From contig JBBRXC010000033.1 in NCBI GenBank assembly GCA_038248745.1, positions 1-14,169 of the forward strand: 14,169 nt of DNA, in the 5' to 3' direction. The translations under genes and the position numbers were made by a program. Each line of letters opens with the position of its first letter. The first letter of the stretch is position 1. Below the pieces are notes generated by a model. That model did not search any database. It was not told the origin of the DNA and worked only from the letters and a program-made list of their open reading frames with translations. This document shows positions 1 through 5,998 of this stretch, piece after piece. The stretch comes from JAENWH01 sp038248745 (GTDB lineage Bacteria; Bacillota; Clostridia; Peptostreptococcales; Anaerovoracaceae).

Positions 1-1
1 C

Positions 2-217
2 GGTGGCATGAGAAGAAAAAAAGTATGCCAGTTCTGCGCTGATAAAACCGAAACAATAGATTACAAGGATGTGGAAAAGCTGAAGAAGTATATTACCGAA
101 AGAGGTAAGATTCTTCCTAAGAGAATAACTGGAACTTGTGCGACGCATCAAAGAGCTGTTACAACAGCTATAAAGAGAGCAAGAATAGTTGCTTTACTAC
201 CTTACACAACTGATTAA
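2..217 (+). CDS. rpsR: 30S ribosomal protein S18 (5' partial)
   Basis: Small-subunit protein S18, which pairs with S6 on the 16S rRNA platform. The visible sequence carries the family's hallmarks: RRKKVCxFC near the start, IDYKDVEKLKKYITERGKILPKR, the GTCATHQRAVTTAIKRAR block and the C-terminal ALLPYT. The first ATG is at position 8, but the two preceding in-frame codons are Gly-Gly and no ribosome binding site fits into the seven bases before it. Many S18 proteins have a short N-terminal extension ending just before this RRKK motif, so I read the gene as entering from the left edge rather than starting at 8. In Firmicutes it normally closes an rpsF-ssb-rpsR operon; the terminator right after the stop fits that. 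The identity is certain; only the start is open. Confidence 0.96.
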   Translation, partial: GGMRRKKVCQFCADKTETIDYKDVEKLKKYITERGKILPKRITGTCATHQRAVTTAIKRARIVALLPYTTD

Positions 218-228
218 TCAAAAAATAT

Positions 229-260
229 AACAGGTGTTGAATAACGGCACCTGTTTTTTT
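229..260 (+). terminator. Rho-independent terminator after rpsR
   Basis: AACAGGTGTTG pairs with CGGCACCTGTT across an AATAA loop. This gives an 11-bp stem with two G-U pairs (8 perfect pairs at the base), followed by an uninterrupted T run to 260. The hairpin begins 12 nt after the rpsR stop codon. It separates the ribosomal-protein unit from buk. Confidence 0.93.
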
Positions 261-265
261 ATGCC

Positions 266-294
266 TTTATTTAATCGTGTATATGGTGTATAAT
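266..294 (+). promoter_or_regulatory. Probable sigma-A type promoter for buk
   Basis: A perfect TATAAT lies at 289-294, immediately downstream of the rpsR terminator and upstream of the buk RBS. The best -35 candidate at a 17-nt spacing is TTTATT (266-271), only 3 of 6 to consensus, and there is no TGn extension. The -10 box and its position are convincing; the -35 is weak. Confidence 0.6.
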
Positions 295-329
295 TACTAT
301 GAAAAAATGGAATTTAAGGAGGAAATGAT

Positions 330-1388
330 ATGTATTATATTCTTTCAGTTAATCCAGGATCGACATCAACAAAAGTTGCACTTTATGAAGACAAAAAAGT
401 ACTTTTTACAGAAAATACGGAGCATACCAGGGAAGAACTTTCCAGGTTTGAAAAAATTCAAGACCAGCTTGAGTTCAGAAAATCCATTGTTATAAAAACA
501 GTGATAGAAAAAGGTTACAAGCTTGAGAGTATATCTGCCATTGTGGGAAGAGGAGGACTTGTTCCCGACTTAAAAACGGGGGGTTATCTGGTAAACACAA
601 AAATGGAAGAAGTCCTTAAAAGTGACAATATCTCTGCCCATGCATCAAACCTTGGGGGATTAATAGCAAAAGCAATTGGAGATCCTCTTAAAATACCTGC
701 CTATATTTATGATGCTGTATCATCGGGAGAACTTAGCGAAGTGGCAAAGATCACAGGGATGCCTGATATCATCAGGCAAAGCAAGTGCCACGTACTGAAC
801 AGCCGGGCTATGGCAAGGAAATATGCTGAAACCCAAGGGAAAAAATATGAAGAGATGAATTTTATTGTTGCGCACCTTGGCGGAGGAATTTCCTCAAGTG
901 CACACAAGAACGGCCATATTATTGATTCTGTTGCAGATGATGATGGACAGTTTTCACCAGAGAGGTCGGGGAGTGTGCCTTTATTAGATGTTATTGACCT
1001 TTGCTATTCCGGGAGATACACAAAACAAGAAATGAAGCTTCTTGTCAGAGGCGAGGGAGGCTTATATGCACACCTTGGGACCAGTGACTGCCGAGTGATA
1101 GAACAAAGAATCAAGGATGGAGATCAGAGAGCGAAGCTTGTTTTTGAAGCGCAGGCTTACCAGATTGCCAAAGGAATCGGTCTTCTTTCAATCACATTGC
1201 TTGGAGAAGTGGATAATATAATATTAACAGGAGGGGTAGCAAATTCTATACTCCTGACCTCTATGATAGAAAAATACGTGAAATTTATTGCACCAGTTGT
1301 GGTACTTCCAGGAGAAAATGAAATGGAGTCTCTTGCAAATGCAGGGTTAAGACTATTAAGAGGAGAAGAGACCGCCAATGAATACTAG
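330..1388 (+). CDS. buk: Butyrate kinase (acetokinase family)
   Basis: Cytoplasmic kinase of the ASKHA/acetokinase superfamily. It interconverts butyryl phosphate + ADP and butyrate + ATP, the ATP-yielding last step of the phosphotransbutyrylase route. The N-terminal phosphate-binding signature NPGSTSTK is at residues 8-15. Other family blocks are FEKIQDQLEFRK, AIVGRGG, HASNLGG, FIVAHLGGGISSSAHKNG, FSPERSG, and NIILTGGVANS near the C-terminus. At 352 residues it is full length. The start is fixed by TAAGGAGGA at 315-323, seven bases before ATG. The yybS-like gene follows after 9 nt with its RBS overlapping the buk stop, so the two are translated together. No phosphotransbutyrylase gene (ptb) is adjacent, which is unusual. 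A branched-chain fatty-acid kinase role is possible, since the family cannot be split by substrate from sequence alone. Confidence 0.93.
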   Translation: MYYILSVNPGSTSTKVALYEDKKVLFTENTEHTREELSRFEKIQDQLEFRKSIVIKTVIEKGYKLESISAIVGRGGLVPDLKTGGYLVNTKMEEVLKSDNISAHASNLGGLIAKAIGDPLKIPAYIYDAVSSGELSEVAKITGMPDIIRQSKCHVLNSRAMARKYAETQGKKYEEMNFIVAHLGGGISSSAHKNGHIIDSVADDDGQFSPERSGSVPLLDVIDLCYSGRYTKQEMKLLVRGEGGLYAHLGTSDCRVIEQRIKDGDQRAKLVFEAQAYQIAKGIGLLSITLLGEVDNIILTGGVANSILLTSMIEKYVKFIAPVVVLPGENEMESLANAGLRLLRGEETANEY

Positions 1389-1397
1389 GAGAAAAAG

Positions 1398-2141
1398 ATG
1401 TACTTATTAACAATAACTTTTCTAACTTTTTTATTGCCGATTATTGTAGTTTCAGCAGGCATTAAAAAGAACAACCCTCCCTATGCTGTCATACTACAAA
1501 GTTCTTTGGCTTTAGGATTTTTTCTTGTAATGCTTTTTGGTTTTGCCTGGGCAACAGGAGAACCCTTAGGTGCAGTAATTTTAAAGGATGTTGATTTAAC
1601 GGTAAAAACCATTGTAGAAACGCCAAATTTATTGAAAATCGCTGGACTTGAAGGAATTGGAAAGATCGAGGCCGCAACCCTTCTGACGGAAGCTTATACA
1701 GTTGCAATAAACATGATTCCCTCCACAATGATTTGCTGGGGCTTGATATTTTCATATTTTGATTATGTGTTGATATCAAAGAGGAGTAGTAAAAGAGGCA
1801 AATCGGTTTTGATGCTCCCAGATTTTTCTGAATTTTCATTACCAAGAAGAGTTATATACGGGTGCCTTTTGATCTATGCACTTTCTTGGATGGTTGTAAG
1901 CCTGAAGATGGTATCAGAAGATGTAATGCTTTTAAATGTGCAGGCTATCATCGAGTTCGTTTTTGCCGTACAAGGGTTTGCAGTTGTCATCTTCACAACA
2001 AAACAAAAGAAAATGAATAAAGTTTTAAGATGGGCTATTTATATTACACTTTTTGTTTCTCCGTTAGGGAGAAAATTTTTAGCTCTCTTTGGATTTTTAG
2101 ACTTGTTGCTGGGAATACGACAAAAACTAGAAAAAAAGTGA
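1398..2141 (+). CDS. YybS-like DUF2232 membrane protein
   Basis: Polytopic membrane protein with about six hydrophobic segments (roughly residues 2-21, 31-52, 107-127, 152-171, 177-199 and 207-233). The C-terminal run SPLGRKFLALFGFLDLLLGIR resembles the conserved ending of the YybS/DUF2232 family, whose members usually sit directly upstream of gdpP, as here. The LPDFSEFSLPRR linker before the fourth segment also fits. Length is 247 residues, whereas B. subtilis YybS is about 310, so one or two N-terminal helices appear to be missing. The start is well supported: AGGAG at 1387-1391, six bases upstream, overlaps the buk TAG. Function is unknown; transport has been suggested for the family from topology only. 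The family call rests on gene order and C-terminal pattern, so it is less secure than its neighbours. Confidence 0.75.
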   Translation: MYLLTITFLTFLLPIIVVSAGIKKNNPPYAVILQSSLALGFFLVMLFGFAWATGEPLGAVILKDVDLTVKTIVETPNLLKIAGLEGIGKIEAATLLTEAYTVAINMIPSTMICWGLIFSYFDYVLISKRSSKRGKSVLMLPDFSEFSLPRRVIYGCLLIYALSWMVVSLKMVSEDVMLLNVQAIIEFVFAVQGFAVVIFTTKQKKMNKVLRWAIYITLFVSPLGRKFLALFGFLDLLLGIRQKLEKK

Positions 2142-2166
2142 TAATGCAGTCGTTTTATGGTATAAT
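2138..2166 (+). promoter_or_regulatory. Probable extended -10 promoter for gdpP-rplI-dnaB
   Basis: TATAAT at 2161-2166 is preceded by TGG (2158-2160), a proper extended -10 (TGn). GTGATA at 2138-2143, exactly 17 nt upstream, matches the -35 consensus at four of six bases and overlaps the stop of the yybS-like gene. It lies in one of the longest gaps of the window (81 nt) and would give a leader of about 50 nt ahead of gdpP. Confidence 0.65.
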
Positions 2167-2222
2167 ATGTTTTCAACAAATCTAAATTTTAGGCATAAAA
2201 CAATCAAATTTGAGGAGATAAA

Positions 2223-3980
2223 ATGGCAGAAAAAAGAATAGAAAAATTGCTGGCTGCATATGTTCCCATTCCTATGTGTATTATCAACTCAAATGGTAAG
2301 GTGACAAGAGCAAGCGGGAAAATTGATGAGGTTTTTAAATATGATGGCATAAAAGATGCTGACATTTTTGCTTTAACGGGGATTAAATTTACCGATCTCT
2401 TAAAAAGTGCCAAAGGGGAAAAGAGCCTTATACTTGATAGAAACGACAAAAAATTTAAAATTCAGGTTTCAAGTATGGGCGAAGAAGAGGATTCCTCTTT
2501 TGGACTATATTTTATTGATATTACAAATTATGAAACGTTGAAAATAAAATATAATGATGAAAAACCATGTATGGCAACAATTAATGTGGATAATTTTGAT
2601 GAGTTGACGTCCAATAATTCGGACGAAATGAGATTATCAATCATTTCTAACGTTGATAAAACCATTAGACAGTGGTGTTTGAAAATAAACGCTTCTATCA
2701 CAAAGCACAAAGAGCATATGTATTTTATCGTTTTTGAAAATCAGTACATGGAAAAACTTATTGAAAGTAAATTCCAAATTCTTGATAATATAAGAGAAAT
2801 CGAAACAGAGGCTGATTTCCCGGTAACGCTGAGTATTGGCATTGGCGTAGGGGGCAAAACACCGGCCCAGACAGATCAATATGCCACAGATGCTTTAGAT
2901 TTGGCCCTTGGAAGAGGTGGAGACCAAGCGGTGGTGAAAAAAGGCAGTAAAATTGAATATTATGGTGGCAAGATGAAAACCGTAGAGAAAGGAAATAAGG
3001 GCAAATCAAGAATAGTGGCCCATGCCCTTAGACAATTGGTTGATCAGTCGTCAAAGGTTTTAATTATGGGGCATAAATATCCAGATATGGATTCCTTCGG
3101 TTCTGCACTTGGTATTTTTAGGATTGCTACCACGAGAAACAAGGAAGCCCATATAATAATTAATGCATACAACGAAGCGCTTCAGGAAGTTTATTCCCTT
3201 GCAAGGGAAAAGGAAACCTATAGCTTTATAAATAATGAAAAAGCCCTTGCCCTTGTTGATAAGGAGACGCTGGTTGTCATTTTAGATACCCATAGACCTA
3301 GTTTGGTTGAATGCCAGGAGCTTCTCAGCGAAACCGATAGAATAGTGGTAATAGACCATCATAGAAGAGCTGAAGACAGTATTGAAAATGCAACGCTTGC
3401 ATATATGGAGCCTTATGCATCATCAACATCAGAACTGGTAACTGAAATTTTACAATATACTCTTGAGAAAAAAAGTATCATCAAATTTGAAGCGGAAGCA
3501 CTGCTTGCTGGAATTACAGTTGACACAAATAGATTTTCTGTAAAAACAGGGGTTAGAACTTTCGAAGCAGCTTCATGGTTAAGACGATCGGGGGCTGACA
3601 CCACAAGCGTTAAACGTTATTTCCAAACGGATGTTGAATCTTTTAAACTCAGGGCGAATGCCATCGTAAATGCAAAAATTTCTAAAGAGGGAATAGCCTA
3701 TTCAGTATGCGAAGGTTTTCATCCTGACATGCAGGTGATCGACGCACAGGCGGCAGATGAGCTTTTAGCAATAAAAGGAGTGAAGGCCAGCTTTGTTGCA
3801 GGAACCACGGAAATAGGGAAAACGGTAATAAGTGCAAGATCGCTTGGAGAAATAAACGTGCAAACGGTTATGGAAAAACTGGGTGGAGGAGGGCATTTGA
3901 CAAATGCCGGCGCACAAGTTGAAATAACACCTGAAGAGGCACTTGCTTTTATAGAAAAAGAAATGAAGGAAAATTTATAA
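2223..3980 (+). CDS. gdpP: GdpP-type c-di-AMP phosphodiesterase, lacking the N-terminal membrane anchor
   Basis: DHH/DHHA1 phosphoesterase that hydrolyses cyclic di-AMP to pApA. Order of parts: PAS-like segment (about 10-95), degenerate GGDEF (about 97-255, with the family's ALGRGGDQ), DHH domain (about 265-425) and DHHA1 (about 475-585). Metal ligands are intact: GHKYPDMDS with H284, D288 and D290; D355 in LDTHRPS; the D378-H379-H380 triad; and GGGGHLTNAGAQ at 554-565. Typical GdpP has two N-terminal transmembrane helices and about 655 residues. This protein has 585 and starts directly at the PAS region. An in-frame TGA at 2211-2213, together with GAGGAG at 2212-2217 five bases before ATG, rules out a longer form. 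It should therefore be soluble. Neighbours yybS-like and rplI match the usual Firmicutes order. Confidence 0.95.
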   Translation: MAEKRIEKLLAAYVPIPMCIINSNGKVTRASGKIDEVFKYDGIKDADIFALTGIKFTDLLKSAKGEKSLILDRNDKKFKIQVSSMGEEEDSSFGLYFIDITNYETLKIKYNDEKPCMATINVDNFDELTSNNSDEMRLSIISNVDKTIRQWCLKINASITKHKEHMYFIVFENQYMEKLIESKFQILDNIREIETEADFPVTLSIGIGVGGKTPAQTDQYATDALDLALGRGGDQAVVKKGSKIEYYGGKMKTVEKGNKGKSRIVAHALRQLVDQSSKVLIMGHKYPDMDSFGSALGIFRIATTRNKEAHIIINAYNEALQEVYSLAREKETYSFINNEKALALVDKETLVVILDTHRPSLVECQELLSETDRIVVIDHHRRAEDSIENATLAYMEPYASSTSELVTEILQYTLEKKSIIKFEAEALLAGITVDTNRFSVKTGVRTFEAASWLRRSGADTTSVKRYFQTDVESFKLRANAIVNAKISKEGIAYSVCEGFHPDMQVIDAQAADELLAIKGVKASFVAGTTEIGKTVISARSLGEINVQTVMEKLGGGGHLTNAGAQVEITPEEALAFIEKEMKENL

Positions 3981-3995
3981 TAGGAGGCAGAAAAT

Positions 3996-4439
3996 ATGAT
4001 AATCATACTACTTAAGGATGTAAAAGGAACTGGAAAAGCAGGTGAAGTTGCAAAGGTCAGTGATGGATACGCAAGAAACCTGTTGATCCCAAAAGGCTTT
4101 GCAATGGAAGCGACAGAAGGCAATGTGAGAAATCTGGAAAAGCAGAAATCAATAGCAGAAGGGAAAAAGGCAGATGAACTTTCTAAAGCAAAAGAATTAG
4201 CTGAAAAAATAGGAAGCTTAAGTGTAAATATCAAAACCAAGTCGGGAGAAGGCGGTAAATTATTTGGATCAATCACGTCAAAAGATATCGCGGAAGCTTT
4301 AAAAGAGCAGCATAAGATTGACATAGACAAGAAAAAATTTTTAATGCCAAACCCCATCAAAACGGCAGGAGAAACCACAGTTGAGATAAAAATTTTCCAT
4401 GAAGTAGTGGCCACCTTAAAGGTGGGCATTAATGTGTAA
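3996..4439 (+). CDS. rplI: 50S ribosomal protein L9
   Basis: Large-subunit protein L9, a two-lobed protein that binds 23S rRNA near the L1 stalk base and restrains translating neighbour ribosomes. The N-terminal lobe (1-46) shows the L9 signature: LLKDVKGTGKAGEVAKVSDGYARN followed by LIPKG. Then comes the long connecting helix, rich in Lys and Glu (about 44-74), and the C-terminal lobe with GKLFGSIT at 87-94. At 147 residues it has the usual length. AGGAGG at 3982-3987 sits eight bases before the ATG. It follows gdpP by 15 nt and precedes dnaB by 12 nt, the standard gdpP-rplI-dnaB arrangement, so co-transcription with the helicase is likely. Confidence 0.97.
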   Translation: MIIILLKDVKGTGKAGEVAKVSDGYARNLLIPKGFAMEATEGNVRNLEKQKSIAEGKKADELSKAKELAEKIGSLSVNIKTKSGEGGKLFGSITSKDIAEALKEQHKIDIDKKKFLMPNPIKTAGETTVEIKIFHEVVATLKVGINV

Positions 4440-4451
4440 TCGGAGTACGCT

Positions 4452-5780
4452 ATGATTGAAAGAGTTCCACCTCATAATGAAGAAGCAGAGAAATCGGTAT
4501 TAGGAGCAGTCATGTTAAGCAAAGATGCATTGTTTGACGTGATGGAAGAAGTAAGATCTCAAGATTTCTATAATGAACTGCATAAAGAAATTTTTGAAGC
4601 TATTTCAGAATTATTTAAAAAGAGCAGCCCTGTTGACACGCTAACCGTATCTGAGGAACTAAAAAGAAGAAAATCCTTAGAGATGATTGGTGGAAGAGCA
4701 TATGTTGCGTCTCTTTCAGTTTCGGTACCATCCACATCCAATGCAAAACAGTATGCTAAAATTGTTGCAGAAAAAGCAGCACTTAGGAATCTAATTTCAA
4801 AAGCCGTGGAAATAATAGACAAAGGTTACCAAGAAAGACAGGCAGCAGAGGAAGTCCTTGATTTTGCAGAAAGAGGAATTTTTGAAATTGCGCAGCAAAG
4901 GCAAAGAAAAGATTTTTCGCCGCTTAAAGATGTGCTTTTAGAAAATATTAATATGATTGATAAAATGTCACAGTTGGAAGGAAATCTTACTGGAGTCACC
5001 TCAGGATTTATTGACTTAGATGCAAAAACTTCTGGTTTTCAAAAATCAGACCTTATCATTATCGCGGCAAGACCTGCCATGGGGAAAACGGCTTTTGCGT
5101 TGAATATAGCGCAACAGGCGGCAATAAAAGGAAATGCAAAAGTTCTGGTTTTCAGTATGGAAATGTCCAAGGAACAACTGGGGCAGAGATTGCTTTCCAT
5201 GGAGTCAAGAATAGAAATACAGAAACTTAAAACGGGGGATTTAGAAAGAAAAGATTGGGACCAGATTAGTATAGCAATGGATAACCTTTCAAAAGCAAAC
5301 ATTTTTATTGATGATACGCCAGGAATTTCAGTGATGGAAATCAAAAATAAATGTCGGAGACTGAAAGCTGAAAAAGGGTTGGATATGGTTATTATTGACT
5401 ATCTTCAACTAATGTCAATAGAGGGTAAAACGGATAATAGACAGCAGGAGATTACGGCTCTTTCAAGATATTTGAAGTTACTTGCAAGAGAAATGGACTG
5501 CCCTGTGCTTGTGCTTTCTCAACTGTCACGTGCCCCTGAGCAAAGAACTGATCACAGACCAGTGCTTTCGGACCTTAGAGAATCAGGAGCTATAGAGCAG
5601 GATGCAGATATTGTTATATTTCTTTATAGGGATGAATATTATAACCCGGAGGATACAGAAAAACCTGGCGTATGTGAAGTGATTATTTCAAAGCAAAGAA
5701 GCGGACCTACAGGTTCGGTGGATTTGACCTGGCTTGGTAAGTACACAAGATTTGTTGATAAAAGTAATTTAGGGAGGTAA
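4452..5780 (+). CDS. dnaB: Replicative DNA helicase DnaB
   Basis: Hexameric RecA-fold helicase that unwinds DNA at the replication fork (named DnaC in B. subtilis). The N-terminal helical domain begins with the conserved PPHNEEAEKSVLGAVMLS. The linker and RecA-like motor follow from about residue 180. Walker A is ARPAMGKTAF with K212 and T213, the catalytic glutamate is E237 in FSMEMS, and Walker B is VIIDYLQLM with D316. The SQLSR/EQR region and the arginine finger in SKQRSGPTG (R416) are also present. Length 442 is normal and no intein is present. The RBS is modest (CGGAG at 4441-4445). Downstream lie a DUF1858 gene and a DnaD/loader-like gene that probably acts on this helicase. Confidence 0.98.
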   Translation: MIERVPPHNEEAEKSVLGAVMLSKDALFDVMEEVRSQDFYNELHKEIFEAISELFKKSSPVDTLTVSEELKRRKSLEMIGGRAYVASLSVSVPSTSNAKQYAKIVAEKAALRNLISKAVEIIDKGYQERQAAEEVLDFAERGIFEIAQQRQRKDFSPLKDVLLENINMIDKMSQLEGNLTGVTSGFIDLDAKTSGFQKSDLIIIAARPAMGKTAFALNIAQQAAIKGNAKVLVFSMEMSKEQLGQRLLSMESRIEIQKLKTGDLERKDWDQISIAMDNLSKANIFIDDTPGISVMEIKNKCRRLKAEKGLDMVIIDYLQLMSIEGKTDNRQQEITALSRYLKLLAREMDCPVLVLSQLSRAPEQRTDHRPVLSDLRESGAIEQDADIVIFLYRDEYYNPEDTEKPGVCEVIISKQRSGPTGSVDLTWLGKYTRFVDKSNLGR

Positions 5781-5784
5781 AAAA

Positions 5785-5982
5785 ATGATTGTTACTGAGG
5801 ATATGAAAGTATGTGATGTTCTACAAATGAATGATAATTTAGAGAAAATTTTTATAAAATATGGCTTAAATTGCGTTGGCTGCCCAGGGGCAAATCAGGA
5901 AACAATTTTAGAAGCCGCTGAAGGGCATGGGATTGATTTAAAATTGTTACTGGAAGATATCAATAAGGCACTTATAAATTAA
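5785..5982 (+). CDS. DUF1858 small CxxC protein
   Basis: A 65-residue soluble protein covering one DUF1858 domain. It opens with a helical ITEDMKVCDVL-type stretch, followed by LEKIFIKYGLNCVGCPGA, the typical DUF1858 core with a CxxC pair (C30, C33). A further cysteine is at C10. DUF1858 domains occur alone or attached to redox and hybrid-cluster-type proteins; their role is unproven, and thiol redox or metal binding is the obvious guess. AGGGAGG at 5771-5777, overlapping the end of dnaB, lies seven bases before the ATG, so translation coupled to the helicase is likely. Its location between helicase and DnaD-type gene is not where I would expect a redox protein. The gene call is secure, the function open. 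Confidence 0.88.
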   Translation: MIVTEDMKVCDVLQMNDNLEKIFIKYGLNCVGCPGANQETILEAAEGHGIDLKLLLEDINKALIN

Positions 5983-5998
5983 AGATTGGGAGAATATT

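Noticed and set aside
277..495. 72-codon + frame overlapping the buk start
   Set aside because: It covers the buk promoter and RBS in another frame; the buk frame carries the NPGSTSTK motif and full-length homology.
1489..1845. 118-codon open frame on the - strand inside the yybS-like gene
   Set aside because: It is antisense to a membrane-protein gene and shows no domain; the + frame has an RBS, hydrophobic segments and the expected position.
2171..2222. Possible riboswitch or attenuator in the gdpP leader
   Set aside because: Only short AT palindromes (CAAATTTG-type) are present, with no stable stem, no T tract after a hairpin and too little length for a known c-di-AMP switch.
3719..4429. 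236-codon open frame on the - strand
   Set aside because: It lies antisense to the end of gdpP and all of rplI, both certain. Its translation is Ser/Phe-rich with no recognisable motif, typical of the complement of AT-rich coding DNA.
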